Below, one piece after another: positions 9,433 through 18,395 of a stretch of DNA of 64,000 bases. A program made the position numbers and the translations under genes. Numbering within the stretch: the stretch's first letter is position 1; every line of letters starts with the position of its first letter. The notes under the pieces were generated by a model, which saw only the letters and a program-made list of their open reading frames with translations, had not been told where the DNA came from and ran no database searches. Source of the stretch: Maritalea sp051251695 (GTDB lineage Bacteria > Pseudomonadota > Alphaproteobacteria > Rhizobiales > Devosiaceae); the NCBI RefSeq assembly GCF_051251695.1, contig NZ_JBPOEU010000001.1:124001-188000 (forward strand), written 5' to 3'.

Positions 9433-9681
9433 GTGAGCGAAGATCAAAAAGCCGTTATTGAAGCACTTAGCTTTGAAGACGCACTGACCGAACTTGAACA
9501 GATCGTGGGCAAACTTGAAGGTGGCCAAGCGCCGTTGCAAGAATCCATCGACATTTACGAACGCGGCGGATTGTTAAAAGCCCATTGCGAAAGCCTGCTG
9601 CGTAAAGCCGAAGCACGCATCGAAAAAATCACACTGGACCGCGACGGCAATCCTGCTGGCACAGCACCTTTGGACAGCTAG
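9433..9681 (+). CDS. xseB: Exodeoxyribonuclease VII small subunit
   Basis: 82 residues with a GTG start preceded by GAGGAG at 8 bases. It has the XseB pattern LSFEDALTELEQIVGKLEGG, PLQESIDIYERG and a C-terminal helix KAEARIEKI. XseB binds the large subunit XseA to make the single-strand-specific exonuclease VII. xseA is not in this window. It lies between the deacetylase and a small conserved gene in one tight run. Confidence 0.92.
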   Translation: MSEDQKAVIEALSFEDALTELEQIVGKLEGGQAPLQESIDIYERGGLLKAHCESLLRKAEARIEKITLDRDGNPAGTAPLDS

Positions 9682-9683
9682 GG

Positions 9684-9902
9684 ATGCGCAAGAGTTTGCG
9701 TGCGAAGGTTGTCGAGGTCTGCGACGCTAAAATGGCGCAAAAGAGCGACAATGTTGGCCTTTCGTTTTATGCGTTTTTTAAAAACAAAAACGATGATCCA
9801 GAAATGCTGATGGAAGCTGCCACATGGTGGATATCGACACACAAGCTTGACCATTTCGAAAAAGCCCACAAAATCAAGTCTATGGTTTTGTCTGGCGTAT
9901 AA
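9684..9902 (+). CDS. Small conserved protein (possibly DUF6500)
   Basis: 72 residues, starting two bases after the xseB stop and so probably co-transcribed. The sequence is soluble, mixed charged, with DNVGLSFYAFFKNKNDD and EAATWWISTHKLDHFEKA. It resembles a small family that I recall as DUF6500 in marine proteobacteria, but I am not certain of the name. No catalytic motif, signal peptide or membrane helix is visible. A function cannot be given. Confidence 0.6.
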   Translation: MRKSLRAKVVEVCDAKMAQKSDNVGLSFYAFFKNKNDDPEMLMEAATWWISTHKLDHFEKAHKIKSMVLSGV

Positions 9903-10003
9903 TTGATAAAAACCAGCTCATTCGCCGCATCGTCAGCGCATATTTTCTCAACTAGGTTGATTTCTATCTATGTTGGCGAAAACTAATTTTGGTAGGGAAT
10001 AAA

Positions 10004-10606
10004 ATGTCACTCTCTCGCGTTCGTATGATCCTTTGGGGTCTTGTTGTTGCTGTCGGTATCGCGGCGACTTTATTCACCGTTTATCAGCAAACCCAGCCAA
10101 AAAGATCGCAAACCGTACATTTTGGCGGCGACTTCACCCTGCAACAAGCAAGCGGTGGCGAATTTACCCAAGCTGATTTTTCCGGCAAACCAACAATGCT
10201 GTTTTTCGGCTACACATTTTGTCCTGATGTTTGCCCGACCACGCTTTTTGAAAGCACCAATTGGCGCAAAGAACTGGGCCTTACCGGCGAAGATATCCGC
10301 ATTGTGTTTGTCTCAGTTGACCCTGAGCGCGACACACCCGAACAATTGGCTACCTACCTTTCTTCCTTTGGCGATGACTTAATCGGCCTGACCGGCACAC
10401 CGGAGCAAGTCGATCACGTCAAAAAAACCTTCGGCATATTTGGCGAGCGGGTCGAAAGCGAAGGCGCGTCAGATTATCTGGTCAATCACACAGCCACGCT
10501 TTTCTTGCTCGACAAAACCGGCGACCTTTTCGGCACCATCGGGTTCGGCGAAGCAAAAGATAGTGCGGTCGCCAAACTGAAACGCCTCATGGCAAATAAT
10601 GGCTAG
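10004..10606 (+). CDS. SCO1/SenC/PrrC family copper chaperone
   Basis: 200 residues from the ATG at 10004 (AGGGA at 8 bases). An N-terminal membrane anchor at 8-27 is followed by a periplasmic thioredoxin-like domain. The copper-binding CPDVC motif (C73, C77) and the distant H162 in VNHTATLF complete the SCO site. These proteins deliver copper to the CuA centre of cytochrome c oxidase or act as thiol reductants. No oxidase genes are nearby. It overlaps tlyA by 8 bases. Confidence 0.9.
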   Translation: MSLSRVRMILWGLVVAVGIAATLFTVYQQTQPKRSQTVHFGGDFTLQQASGGEFTQADFSGKPTMLFFGYTFCPDVCPTTLFESTNWRKELGLTGEDIRIVFVSVDPERDTPEQLATYLSSFGDDLIGLTGTPEQVDHVKKTFGIFGERVESEGASDYLVNHTATLFLLDKTGDLFGTIGFGEAKDSAVAKLKRLMANNG

Positions 10607-11339
10607 TGAACCCCATCGCTTAGATGTTGCATTGGAGGCACGTGGGCTTTGCCGTTCGCGTGCTCGCGCTCGTGACGCGATTGTGCGTGGCACCGTCAAG
10701 GTGGACGGCAATGTGGTGTCCAAACCCGGCTTTCGGGTCACCGCACAAATGCACATCGAAGTGGACGACCCGGCCCAAAACTATGTCTCCCGTGCAGCTC
10801 TAAAACTCAAATCAGGTTTGGACGCATCAGGCATCAGTCCGGCTGGCAAAACATGTTTAGACCTTGGTGCATCCACTGGTGGTTTTTCCCAAATATTGCT
10901 GGAACGTGACGCCGCAAAAATCTATGCGGTTGATGTCGGACATTCGCAATTGGCGGTCGAAATCAGCAACGACATTCGAGTTGTCCAACTCGACAAAACA
11001 AACGCTGTGGATTTAGGTCCTACCCTGATTGGCGAGCCAATTGACCTCTTGGTTTGCGATATTAGTTTTGTCTCGCTGGAGAAAGTTCTTTCCCCGGCGC
11101 TTGAACTATGCGCCCCAAACGCGGACGCGATTTTTCTGTTTAAACCACAATTTGAAGTGGGTCGCGAACATGTTGGAAAAGGTGGCATTGTCCGGGACGA
11201 TGCTGCGACTGAAGCGGCACTAAACCGGTTCAAATCCTTCATGTCTCAGTTAGGTTGGCAAGATCGCCTTACCCAAAAATCACCGATCACCGGCTCAGAT
11301 GGCAATGTGGAATATTTGCGAGTCTTTTCAAAGTCCTAG
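10599..11339 (+). CDS. tlyA: TlyA family rRNA (cytidine-2'-O)-methyltransferase
   Basis: 246 residues. An N-terminal S4 RNA-binding domain (RLDVALEARGLCRSRARARD to about residue 60) is followed by an FtsJ-like Rossmann methyltransferase domain with LDLGASTGGFSQ. The catalytic-type stretch LVCDISFVSL and the lysine in FLFKPQFE follow. TlyA methylates ribose 2'-OH of cytidine in 16S/23S rRNA in the organisms studied. The start overlaps the SCO stop (ATGGCTAG), indicating coupling. Confidence 0.9.
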   Translation: MASEPHRLDVALEARGLCRSRARARDAIVRGTVKVDGNVVSKPGFRVTAQMHIEVDDPAQNYVSRAALKLKSGLDASGISPAGKTCLDLGASTGGFSQILLERDAAKIYAVDVGHSQLAVEISNDIRVVQLDKTNAVDLGPTLIGEPIDLLVCDISFVSLEKVLSPALELCAPNADAIFLFKPQFEVGREHVGKGGIVRDDAATEAALNRFKSFMSQLGWQDRLTQKSPITGSDGNVEYLRVFSKS

Positions 11340-11371
11340 TCGCCACACTTCAGCTTCAGATTCAACATGAA

Positions 11372-11415
11372 CAAATCCGATTTAGTGATTCAAATGAATC
11401 ACTTATTTGGATTTG
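11372..11415. terminator. Long hairpin between convergent tlyA and aroC
   Basis: The arms are CAAATCC (11372-11378) with GGATTTG (11409-11415), and inside them AGTGATTC (11384-11391) with GAATCACT (11396-11403) around a four-base loop, separated by a 5/5 internal loop. It sits between the two converging stop codons, as a bidirectional terminator would. There is no long T-run on either side, so Rho-independent action is not assured. Confidence 0.5.
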
Positions 11416-11439
11416 CGAAACCGCTCTGAACTGACAAAA

Positions 11440-12549
11440 TTACTGGTGACCAAAGCCGCCTTCACGACCTGTTTGGCCACGGTGTCGCAAGAAATGATCA
11501 GCCAAAACCAACGCCATCATTGCTTCACCAACAGGCACGGCTCGGATGCCCACGCAAGGGTCGTGACGACCCTTGGTGATGATGTCCGCATCCTCGTTTT
11601 TCTCGTTGACAGTTTGCCGGGAAACGAGAATTGACGAGGTTGGTTTAACAGCAAAACGCACAACAACCGGATCGCCATTTGATATGCCGCCCAAGATGCC
11701 GCCGGCGTGATTTGAAAGGAAATAGGGTTTGTCGTCCCCTGCCCGCATTTCGTCGGCGTTGGCAACGCCGGTGAGTTCTGCAGCATCAAAACCAGCGCCG
11801 ATTTCGACGGCCTTAACCGCATTAATAGACATCATAGCTGAAGCCAAATCTTGATCGAGCTTGCCATAAATTGGCGCACCCAATCCGACCGGCACATTCT
11901 CAGCGACAACTTCAATCACCGCCCCAACGGATGAACCTTCCTTGCGAATGCCGTCCAGATATGTTGCCCATTCTTTGGCAGCAACAGGGTCAGCACAGAA
12001 GAACGGGTTGTTGTTCACTTCATTCCAATCGAAGCGCGAATAATCGATTTTATGTGGACCAACCTGCACGAGCGACGCCCGAATTTTAACGTCAGGCACA
12101 ACAAGTTTTGCCACCGCACCAGCCGCCACACGCGCTGCAGTTTCCCGCGCCGACGAACGTCCGCCACCGCGATAGTCGCGAATGCCGTACTTTTGATGGT
12201 AGGTAAAATCTGCGTGGCCAGGACGGTATTTGTCTCTAATGTCACCATAATCTTTGGAGCGCTGATCAGTATTTTCAATCATCAGCGAAATGGACGTGCC
12301 GGTAGTTCTTTGCCCGTTCGACAGATCATCCTCAAACACACCAGAAAGAATTTTCACCTGATCCGCTTCACGTCGCTGGGTCGTGTATTTGGATTGGCCG
12401 GGCTTACGCCGATCAAGGTCCCGCTGGATGGTCTCAGCATCAATTTTCAAGCCGGACGGGCACCCATCAATAACCACACCCAAGGCCGGACCGTGGCTTT
12501 CGCCCCAGGTCGTAAATCGAAATAGGTGTCCAAAGGAATTATGTGACAT
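11440..12549 (-). CDS. aroC: Chorismate synthase
   Basis: 369 residues with the AroC signatures: GESHGPALGVVIDGCPSG near the N-terminus, RRKPGQSKYTTQRREADQV, and RGGGRSSARETAARVAAGAVA, plus GGGISNG-like GGILGGISNGDPVVVR. The enzyme converts EPSP to chorismate, using reduced FMN, as the last step of the shikimate pathway. No other aro genes adjoin. It is followed downstream by the tlyA-side hairpin. Confidence 0.96.
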   Translation of the reverse strand: MSHNSFGHLFRFTTWGESHGPALGVVIDGCPSGLKIDAETIQRDLDRRKPGQSKYTTQRREADQVKILSGVFEDDLSNGQRTTGTSISLMIENTDQRSKDYGDIRDKYRPGHADFTYHQKYGIRDYRGGGRSSARETAARVAAGAVAKLVVPDVKIRASLVQVGPHKIDYSRFDWNEVNNNPFFCADPVAAKEWATYLDGIRKEGSSVGAVIEVVAENVPVGLGAPIYGKLDQDLASAMMSINAVKAVEIGAGFDAAELTGVANADEMRAGDDKPYFLSNHAGGILGGISNGDPVVVRFAVKPTSSILVSRQTVNEKNEDADIITKGRHDPCVGIRAVPVGEAMMALVLADHFLRHRGQTGREGGFGHQ

Positions 12550-12657
12550 TTAGCGCCTGATATTTGAGTTTTCTTATGGTGCAATGGTTTTAAGGTTCGC
12601 CGCAATTTTGGTCAAGCGTGCGTCTGTCCATACGGTTCGGCGTCAGCACATATTTAG

Positions 12658-13266
12658 CTAGCCAAACTGCCTGAATGTGCCATTTTCAAAGCACATCACT
12701 TTATCTTGAGGCGCGGGCCAATTGTCCAATTCTGGGCCGATTTCGTTTGCCAGAAACCCTTTAAGCGCCCGAACAACCCCACCATGGGCAACCACGACCG
12801 AGGGACGACGCAATTGTGCGCCAAAATCAGCTAGGCGCGCCAAGAGCATCTCGTAGTTTTCGCCCTTTGGCGGCAAATGGTCCCATTTTGATTTGTTTCG
12901 CGCCGCTAGTTCTTCGGGGTGCTTTTGCGCCAAATCAGAGAGTAAAACGCCCTCCAGAATACCGAAAGAGATTTCTTTCAAACGATCATCATATGTTACC
13001 GCTGGCAAGTCATCATCAAATGAAGAGCGCACCAAATCCATCGTTTCGCGCGTGCGATCAAGAGGCGAACAATACCAATCCAGAGACAACGGATCGGTGC
13101 CATTTTTAGCCAACAGGTCGCGCAAAATTTGCCCGTTTCCTTTGGCCTGTTCCCGCCCGAAGTCGTTGAGCGGAATGTCGCGCTGTCCTTGAAAACGTTG
13201 CGCGGCATTCCAATCTGTTTGACCATGACGAATAAAATAGATGAGCGGCCAGTTGTCGCCGGACAT
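12658..13266 (-). CDS. Histidine phosphatase family protein (phosphoglycerate mutase-like)
   Basis: 202 residues. The phosphohistidine motif IRHGQTDWN is at 12-20, and SPLDRTRETM supplies the second arginine. The second catalytic histidine is in VVVAHGGVVR. The size suits a cofactor-dependent phosphatase of broad type (CobC/GpmB-like), not the 250-residue glycolytic mutase. The substrate is unknown. It lies between fabI and aroC on the same strand, with short gaps, and could be co-transcribed with fabI. Confidence 0.85.
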   Translation of the reverse strand: MSGDNWPLIYFIRHGQTDWNAAQRFQGQRDIPLNDFGREQAKGNGQILRDLLAKNGTDPLSLDWYCSPLDRTRETMDLVRSSFDDDLPAVTYDDRLKEISFGILEGVLLSDLAQKHPEELAARNKSKWDHLPPKGENYEMLLARLADFGAQLRRPSVVVAHGGVVRALKGFLANEIGPELDNWPAPQDKVMCFENGTFRQFG

Positions 13267-13316
13267 AAAGCACCAATTTTCTTGTTGGGATTAAAGCCAG
13301 GGCGGCCGCCCCCAAT

Positions 13317-14114
13317 CTAGTCTTCTTTTTGAAGAACCGACATACCCATGACGTTATAACCAGCATCCACATAGTGGATTTCACCCGTTACACCAGACGA
13401 CAGGTCAGAAAGCAGATACATACCAGCGCCGCCCACTTCGTCTGTCGAAACATTGCGACGAAGAGGCGAATTGACCTCACCATAGGAAAGCATTTTTCTG
13501 AAATCACCTATGCCGGATGCGGCAAGTGTTTTGATCGCGCCCGCAGAAATACCGTTCACCCGAATGCCTTCAGGGCCAAGATCTGCTGCGAGGTAACGAA
13601 CAGATGCTTCCAGTGCGGCTTTAGCAACGCCCATCAAATTGTAGTTCGGGATGACCTTTTCCGCGCCGTAATAGGTCAGCGTAAGAATTGAGCCGCCGTC
13701 TTTCATCAATGGCCGCGCACGTTTTGCAACGGCGACCAATGAATAGGCTGAAATATTCATGGAGTGGGTGAACTGTTCGATCGTTGTGTCGATGTAACGG
13801 CCTTCAAGTGCTGCTTTGTCGGCAAACGCAATGGCATGCACGAGGAAATCAATTTTTCCCCATTTAGCTTCAATTTCGTTGAATGCTTTGTCCATCGCGT
13901 CAGCATCAGTCACGTCGCATTCGACGACCATGTCTGAGCCGACTTCTTCGGCCAATGGTTCAACCCGACGCTTGAGCGCTTCGCCTTGATAAGTAAAGGC
14001 GATTTCAGCGCCTTGGCTAGCTAGTGCTTTTGCAATACCCCAAGCGATAGAACGTTTATTTGCCACGCCCATAATCACGCCGCGCTTGCCCTGCATCAAG
14101 TTGCCGTCAGTCAT
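13317..14114 (-). CDS. fabI: Enoyl-[acyl-carrier-protein] reductase (NADH)
   Basis: 265 residues. The short-chain dehydrogenase fold has the FabI-type nucleotide motif GVANKRSIAWGIA (16-28), AFADKAALEGRYIDT, and the active-site set Y148 (TYYG), Y158 (PNYNLMG) and K165. It reduces trans-2-enoyl-ACP in fatty acid elongation and is the classical triclosan-target type. It is divergent from an FAD-linked oxidase. Confidence 0.94.
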   Translation of the reverse strand: MTDGNLMQGKRGVIMGVANKRSIAWGIAKALASQGAEIAFTYQGEALKRRVEPLAEEVGSDMVVECDVTDADAMDKAFNEIEAKWGKIDFLVHAIAFADKAALEGRYIDTTIEQFTHSMNISAYSLVAVAKRARPLMKDGGSILTLTYYGAEKVIPNYNLMGVAKAALEASVRYLAADLGPEGIRVNGISAGAIKTLAASGIGDFRKMLSYGEVNSPLRRNVSTDEVGGAGMYLLSDLSSGVTGEIHYVDAGYNVMGMSVLQKED

Positions 14115-14218
14115 ATATGCACTCCGAAAGAAATAATCTTAATTTGGGTTTTGACACAGGCTGATCAAACGGGCAAGTTTTCGTATAATTGTTCCCACAA
14201 AAGATGCAGTTTTTCAAC

Positions 14219-15637
14219 ATGACCACTTCCAATACAATGCTTGCAGCCCTGACCGAAATTGTTGGTGCGCAAAACATCATCAGTGAACCGAATCAGATGG
14301 CGAGCTATGTGGAAGAGCCTCGGCGCTTGTACAACATATTGCCGTCCCTCATCGTCACGCCGACTTGCGTGGAAGATGTGCAAAAAATCATGCGTTGGGC
14401 CCATGCCAACAATGTATCGGTCGTTCCGCAAGGCGGGAATACGGGGTTGGTGGGCGGTCAAGTATCGATGGACAGCCAAGAAATCATTCTTTCGCTGAAA
14501 AAGCTGAAAGCTGTTCGCGATGTTGATCCGGCGACCAATGTGATGATTGTTGAAGCAGGCACCACCGTTTTAGAAGCGCAAGAAATCGCCGAAAATGAAA
14601 ATCGTCTATTTCCCTTGTCCTTAGGGTCAGAAGGATCATGCCAAATTGGCGGCATTCTATCCACCAATGCTGGCGGCACTGCTGTGCTTGCGTATGGCAA
14701 CTCACGCGACCTATGCATGGGCGTCGAGGCGGTATTGGCAGATGGCAGTCTTTACAACGGCCTTTCAAAACTACGCAAAGACAATACGGGGTATGATTTG
14801 AAAGACCTATTGGTTGGCGCAGAAGGCACGCTCGGCATCATCACAGCCGCTTCGCTTAAAATGTTCCCGCGCCCGACAACTTTTGAAACAGCATTGCTCA
14901 ACATTGAAGACCCTGCCGCTGGGGTCAAAGTGCTGGAAATGGTGCGTAGAAAAAGCGGCAACAAGGTCACCTCGTTCGAAATCTTGCCAACACTGGGCAT
15001 TGATTTGCAGCTCAAACATGGTTTGGCAGAACGCGACCCCAGATCAGGCAGCAGCCCTTGGCATATCCTGGTCGAATTCTCGCTGTTCGACGGTGAAGAT
15101 GCTGGTGCGCTTACAGACACGTTGGAAGCTTTGTTTGAAGAAGGTCTGATTTCAGACGCGACCCTGTGCAACTCCCTAGCAGATCGCAAAATGATGTGGC
15201 TGATGCGCGAAAACTTTGCTGAATGCCAAACTCGAGAAGCAGACGGGATTAAGCACGATATTTCCGTGCCAGTGCGCGACATACCCGAATTGATTGAACG
15301 ATGCGACAAGGCAGCGGAAAAAGCAGTTCCTGGCATCCGGACGTTTGCCTTTGGCCATATGGGTGACGGCAACATTCACTATGACTTTTTAGCTCCAATC
15401 GGCATGCCCAAGGGAGAGATTCGAACCCATGCCAATGCCGTTCATGAAGCTATTTATGAAATTGTTGATGACCTGAACGGATCAATTTCCGCCGAACATG
15501 GCATTGGTCAAATGAAGGCCCCATTGCTTCAGCAAAAGAAAGACCCAGTTGCCCTAAACATGATGTATGCGATCAAAAACGCGCTTGACCCGAAGGGCAT
15601 TTTAAATCCCGGCAAAGTGTTGGTTAAGCGAAACTAG
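14219..15637 (+). CDS. FAD-binding oxidoreductase (GlcD/D-2-hydroxyglutarate dehydrogenase type)
   Basis: 472 residues from the ATG at 14219; ATG codons at 14204 and 14189 are in frame and cannot be excluded. The FAD-binding PCMH domain contains VVPQGGNTGLVGGQV, LGSEGSCQIGGILSTNAGG and GAEGTLGIITAASL. The C-terminal domain has FGHMGDGNIHYDF and AEHGIGQMKAPLL, whose histidines bind metal and substrate in D-2-hydroxyacid dehydrogenases. It likely oxidises a D-2-hydroxy acid such as 2-hydroxyglutarate or lactate and passes electrons to a quinone or ETF. Confidence 0.88.
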   Translation: MTTSNTMLAALTEIVGAQNIISEPNQMASYVEEPRRLYNILPSLIVTPTCVEDVQKIMRWAHANNVSVVPQGGNTGLVGGQVSMDSQEIILSLKKLKAVRDVDPATNVMIVEAGTTVLEAQEIAENENRLFPLSLGSEGSCQIGGILSTNAGGTAVLAYGNSRDLCMGVEAVLADGSLYNGLSKLRKDNTGYDLKDLLVGAEGTLGIITAASLKMFPRPTTFETALLNIEDPAAGVKVLEMVRRKSGNKVTSFEILPTLGIDLQLKHGLAERDPRSGSSPWHILVEFSLFDGEDAGALTDTLEALFEEGLISDATLCNSLADRKMMWLMRENFAECQTREADGIKHDISVPVRDIPELIERCDKAAEKAVPGIRTFAFGHMGDGNIHYDFLAPIGMPKGEIRTHANAVHEAIYEIVDDLNGSISAEHGIGQMKAPLLQQKKDPVALNMMYAIKNALDPKGILNPGKVLVKRN

Positions 15638-15646
15638 GGTCTAGCC

Positions 15647-16390
15647 CTAAAACAGATCCAGTTGGTCTTTGGGTGGAGCGCTTTTTGCCGGCTTCTTTGT
15701 CGCTGCGTTACTCGAAACCTCGTCCAAACTGATCGGCTTGATCAGTTCTTCGCCTTCGTTTCGAGCATTGTTGACGTTCTTAGACACCGGATATGTCCTC
15801 ATTTTAGTGCGCTCCAACGGTTGCACGAGCGTCAGTGCCTCTTTGGCATTTACGCTTTTTGTGTCCAACCAGAGTTCTGCTTGCTCTTCATCCAAATGCA
15901 CGGGCGTGCGGTGGTGAATATCTGCCAGTTTGCCTGTGGCCTCCTGCGTCAAAATAGCCATCGTGTCCACTTCTTCGCCGTTGGGCCCTTCCCATGTTGA
16001 ATAAATGCCTGCGAGCGCCAACATCTCTCCGTCATTGCGGGAAATATGGAAAGGCTGTTTATCGTCACCTCTTCGCAGCCACTCGTAATATCCGCTGGCC
16101 GGTACTATGCATCGTTGGTTTTTGATCGAAGACTTAAATGACGGCTTGTCCAGAATGGTCTCTATCCGCGCGTTGATAAGAATTGAAAAATCACGTGGGT
16201 CTTTCACCCAGTGCGGCACCAACCCCCAGCGCATGAGCACAGCATCTCTGCCAGCGGGCTGATTGACGATGGTCAATACAGGTTGCGTTGGCGCAATGTT
16301 GTAGCGCGGGGGAAACGGAGTTACGCTAGACAGCGTAAAAAACTCACGCAGTTTTTTCTCGTCGTTTTGCAGTATCAGTCGTCCGCACAT
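15647..16390 (-). CDS. SOS response-associated peptidase (SRAP/YedK/HMCES family)
   Basis: 247 residues from the ATG at 16390, chosen because it makes Cys2 (MCGR) the N-terminal residue required for catalysis. PRYNIAPTQPV, MRWGLVPHWVK, NARIETI, RCIVPASGYYEWLR and the histidine in DIHHRTPVHL are the family motifs. The protein forms a thiazolidine crosslink to abasic sites in single-stranded DNA, shielding them. The charged lysine/proline-rich tail (about 215-247) ends DQLDLF, a possible clamp-binding peptide by resemblance. Confidence 0.93.
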   Translation of the reverse strand: MCGRLILQNDEKKLREFFTLSSVTPFPPRYNIAPTQPVLTIVNQPAGRDAVLMRWGLVPHWVKDPRDFSILINARIETILDKPSFKSSIKNQRCIVPASGYYEWLRRGDDKQPFHISRNDGEMLALAGIYSTWEGPNGEEVDTMAILTQEATGKLADIHHRTPVHLDEEQAELWLDTKSVNAKEALTLVQPLERTKMRTYPVSKNVNNARNEGEELIKPISLDEVSSNAATKKPAKSAPPKDQLDLF

Positions 16391-16457
16391 TTCACTTCGC
16401 CAAATCAATTTTGTTTAGGCTGAGCGAAACAAGCCTTCAGATCAAGCACTGATTGGA

Positions 16458-17354
16458 TTAAGCTGATTTTTGAACCTGTTTCATAAACGGCATTTTCCAA
16501 CCCAACGTCATCGCACAAGCGGCGAAAAGAATTGCTGCTGAGCCGACCCATTGCCCTAACGTTAATTGGCGGTCGAACGCAACATAATCCACGACAATCG
16601 CGGCGACCGGGTACACAAATGACAAAGCGCCTGTGAGCGAGGTTGGAAGCTTTTGAAACGCATCATACATGATCACGTACATGATGGTTGTGCACAGAAT
16701 GCCGAGCGCCAACACGCTGGTCCATTGTACTTGTGTTTCAGGTTGAACCGCCCAATTTGTCAATGGCGCGAGCATTAGCGTGCCAACGCTAACGTGGATC
16801 ATGGCCACCAATTGCGGTGGGGTGCCTTTGAGCCGTTTCACCAAAATAACGGTGATCGCATATAGAAACGCAGCCCCTAAAGACATCAATATTCCAAGTA
16901 AATAGTCAGTACCCGTATCGGCACCGGCTTGGCGCGCCTGTACAACAAAAATCATCCCTATAAAGGCTATACAAAGCCAGATGATTTTTTGAATGGTCAG
17001 TTTCTCAGAAAGAAAAATCGCCCCCAGCGCCACCAACATAAAGGGTTGCGTGTGATAGGTGACCGTTGCGATGGTAATCGAGGCTTTTGAAAAGGCAGAA
17101 AACAACAACACCCAGTTTGTGACCACTGTGACCCCGCTGATGAGGCCCAATATTACAACGCGTTTGGTAAAATACTCGCGTTTCACGAACCCCAGTGCCC
17201 AACACAGGGCGAAAAGCGTGATTGCACCGAGCAGGCAACGATAAAACACTACATTGAAAATCGGCAGTTCAGAGACCACCACGAAATAGCCGATGGTGCC
17301 GGATATCAGCATCGCCGCGACCATTTCAATTATGCCTATTGTAGAGCTTTTCAT
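16458..17354 (-). CDS. DMT/EamA family transporter
   Basis: 298 residues with ten predicted membrane helices arranged as two EamA repeats; the second begins near residue 150 (YLLGILMSLGAAFLYAI). Such proteins export amino acids or other metabolites across the inner membrane. It is divergent from an Lrp/AsnC gene 118 bases away, with a long-spaced inverted repeat between, which suggests that it is an Lrp-controlled amino-acid exporter. Substrate unknown. Confidence 0.87.
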   Translation of the reverse strand: MKSSTIGIIEMVAAMLISGTIGYFVVVSELPIFNVVFYRCLLGAITLFALCWALGFVKREYFTKRVVILGLISGVTVVTNWVLLFSAFSKASITIATVTYHTQPFMLVALGAIFLSEKLTIQKIIWLCIAFIGMIFVVQARQAGADTGTDYLLGILMSLGAAFLYAITVILVKRLKGTPPQLVAMIHVSVGTLMLAPLTNWAVQPETQVQWTSVLALGILCTTIMYVIMYDAFQKLPTSLTGALSFVYPVAAIVVDYVAFDRQLTLGQWVGSAAILFAACAMTLGWKMPFMKQVQKSA

Positions 17355-17377
17355 TTTTTAGTTCCTTTGTTGCCTGC

Positions 17378-17428
17378 ACTTTAGGTCGGAACAGCAAGCT
17401 TGAAAATAGAAAATAAAAGGCCTAAAGT
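17378..17428. promoter_or_regulatory. Inverted repeat, candidate Lrp operator
   Basis: ACTTTAGG (17378-17385) and CCTAAAGT (17421-17428) are exact inverted repeats, with a 35-base A+T-rich spacer. Their centres are 43 bases apart, about four helical turns. The pair sits between the DMT exporter and the Lrp/AsnC gene, where a DNA-wrapping Lrp octamer would control both. The role is inferred from position. Confidence 0.5.
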
Positions 17429-17472
17429 CGAATTTATCATTCAAAATTAGACAGAAACTCGGTTATACCTAA

Positions 17473-17904
17473 ATGGATAATGTTGATCGTCAAATCGTCA
17501 AAATATTGCATTTGGACGCCAAAACGCCCTTAAAACTGCTGGCACAGGCCGTCGGCCTATCGTCGCCAAGCACATCGGAACGGCTTAAACGTCTTGAGGA
17601 ACGCGGCGTTATCGGCGGATACACGTTACGTGTGGACCATGGGCAGCTGGGTTATCCGTTGCGTGCAGTTGTTCGTATCAACCCCATGCCGGGAAAGCTG
17701 AATCTGGTACAACAAATGATTGTGGATACCGCCGAAATTGTTGAATGTGACAAAGTAACGGGCGATGACTGTTTTGTTTGCAAACTCTATTTGAAGTCGA
17801 TTGAACAGCTCGACTTGATCCTTGATCGGATTTCAGAACATGCGCGTACCAACACATCAATTGTTAAAGCATCACCTGTGAAACGTCGATTACCTCCCCT
17901 ATGA
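17473..17904 (+). CDS. Lrp/AsnC family transcriptional regulator
   Basis: 143 residues. The N-terminal HTH (MDNVDRQIVKILHLDAKTPL, with SSPSTSERLKRLEERGVI as the recognition part) is followed by a RAM domain with VVECDKVTGDDCFVC-like EIVECDKVTGDDCFVCKL. It is divergent from the DMT transporter, which it probably regulates. Its stop overlaps the start of the Nudix gene by four bases (ATGA), so the two are co-translated. Confidence 0.9.
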   Translation: MDNVDRQIVKILHLDAKTPLKLLAQAVGLSSPSTSERLKRLEERGVIGGYTLRVDHGQLGYPLRAVVRINPMPGKLNLVQQMIVDTAEIVECDKVTGDDCFVCKLYLKSIEQLDLILDRISEHARTNTSIVKASPVKRRLPPL

Positions 17905-18308
17905 ACGCAGATACAAACAAATCCGTACAAGTCGTCAGCTGCGCTTTGTTTGATGGGCCAAAGGTTTTGTTGATCCAGCGCGGCAAGCATCCCTATAAAG
18001 GGCTTTGGAGTCTTCCGGGCGGTCGGGTCGAATTGGGCGAAACATTTATCGCTGCTGTTAAAAGGGAACTGCTTGAGGAAACGGGGCTACTTGTCCCTGC
18101 CCCCAAATTCGTCCACTCCATCAGTTTTGATACCCCACGTCACGACCTTCATGTTTTTGCGGCCCATGCAGACATCAACAACGCCCAGGCAATGGATGAC
18201 GCAATCGACGCGCGGGTGATCAACATTAATGATGTGTCGAATTGGCCAACAACGCCGGACTTGGAGGCTTCAATTCAAGCTGCCATTGCGGTGCTCGGTC
18301 AGGGTTAG
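17901..18308 (+). CDS. Nudix hydrolase
   Basis: 135 residues. The complete Nudix box GX5EX7REUXEEXGU spans residues 41-63, ending RELLEETGL. It hydrolyses a nucleoside diphosphate linked to another group, but the substrate is not evident; the small size resembles MutT/ADP-ribose types. Translational coupling with the Lrp regulator is unusual and suggests a metabolite-linked function. Confidence 0.9.
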   Translation: MNADTNKSVQVVSCALFDGPKVLLIQRGKHPYKGLWSLPGGRVELGETFIAAVKRELLEETGLLVPAPKFVHSISFDTPRHDLHVFAAHADINNAQAMDDAIDARVININDVSNWPTTPDLEASIQAAIAVLGQG

Positions 18309-18395
18309 GGCCGTACAACCTCACATAAGCGTTACGAAACTTGAGTTGTTTTCTTTTGCACCAAGGTTATTCTGAGCCAACATGAGGAGGATGGA

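Noticed and set aside
13296..13310. GC-rich palindrome GGGCGGCCGCCC between fabI and the phosphatase gene
   Set aside because: Short, without a T-run or repeat copies; could be chance in a GC-rich spacer.
14752..15375. 207-codon frame antisense to the FAD oxidase
   Set aside because: Serine/arginine-rich shadow of a well-supported gene; no motif and no independent start signal.
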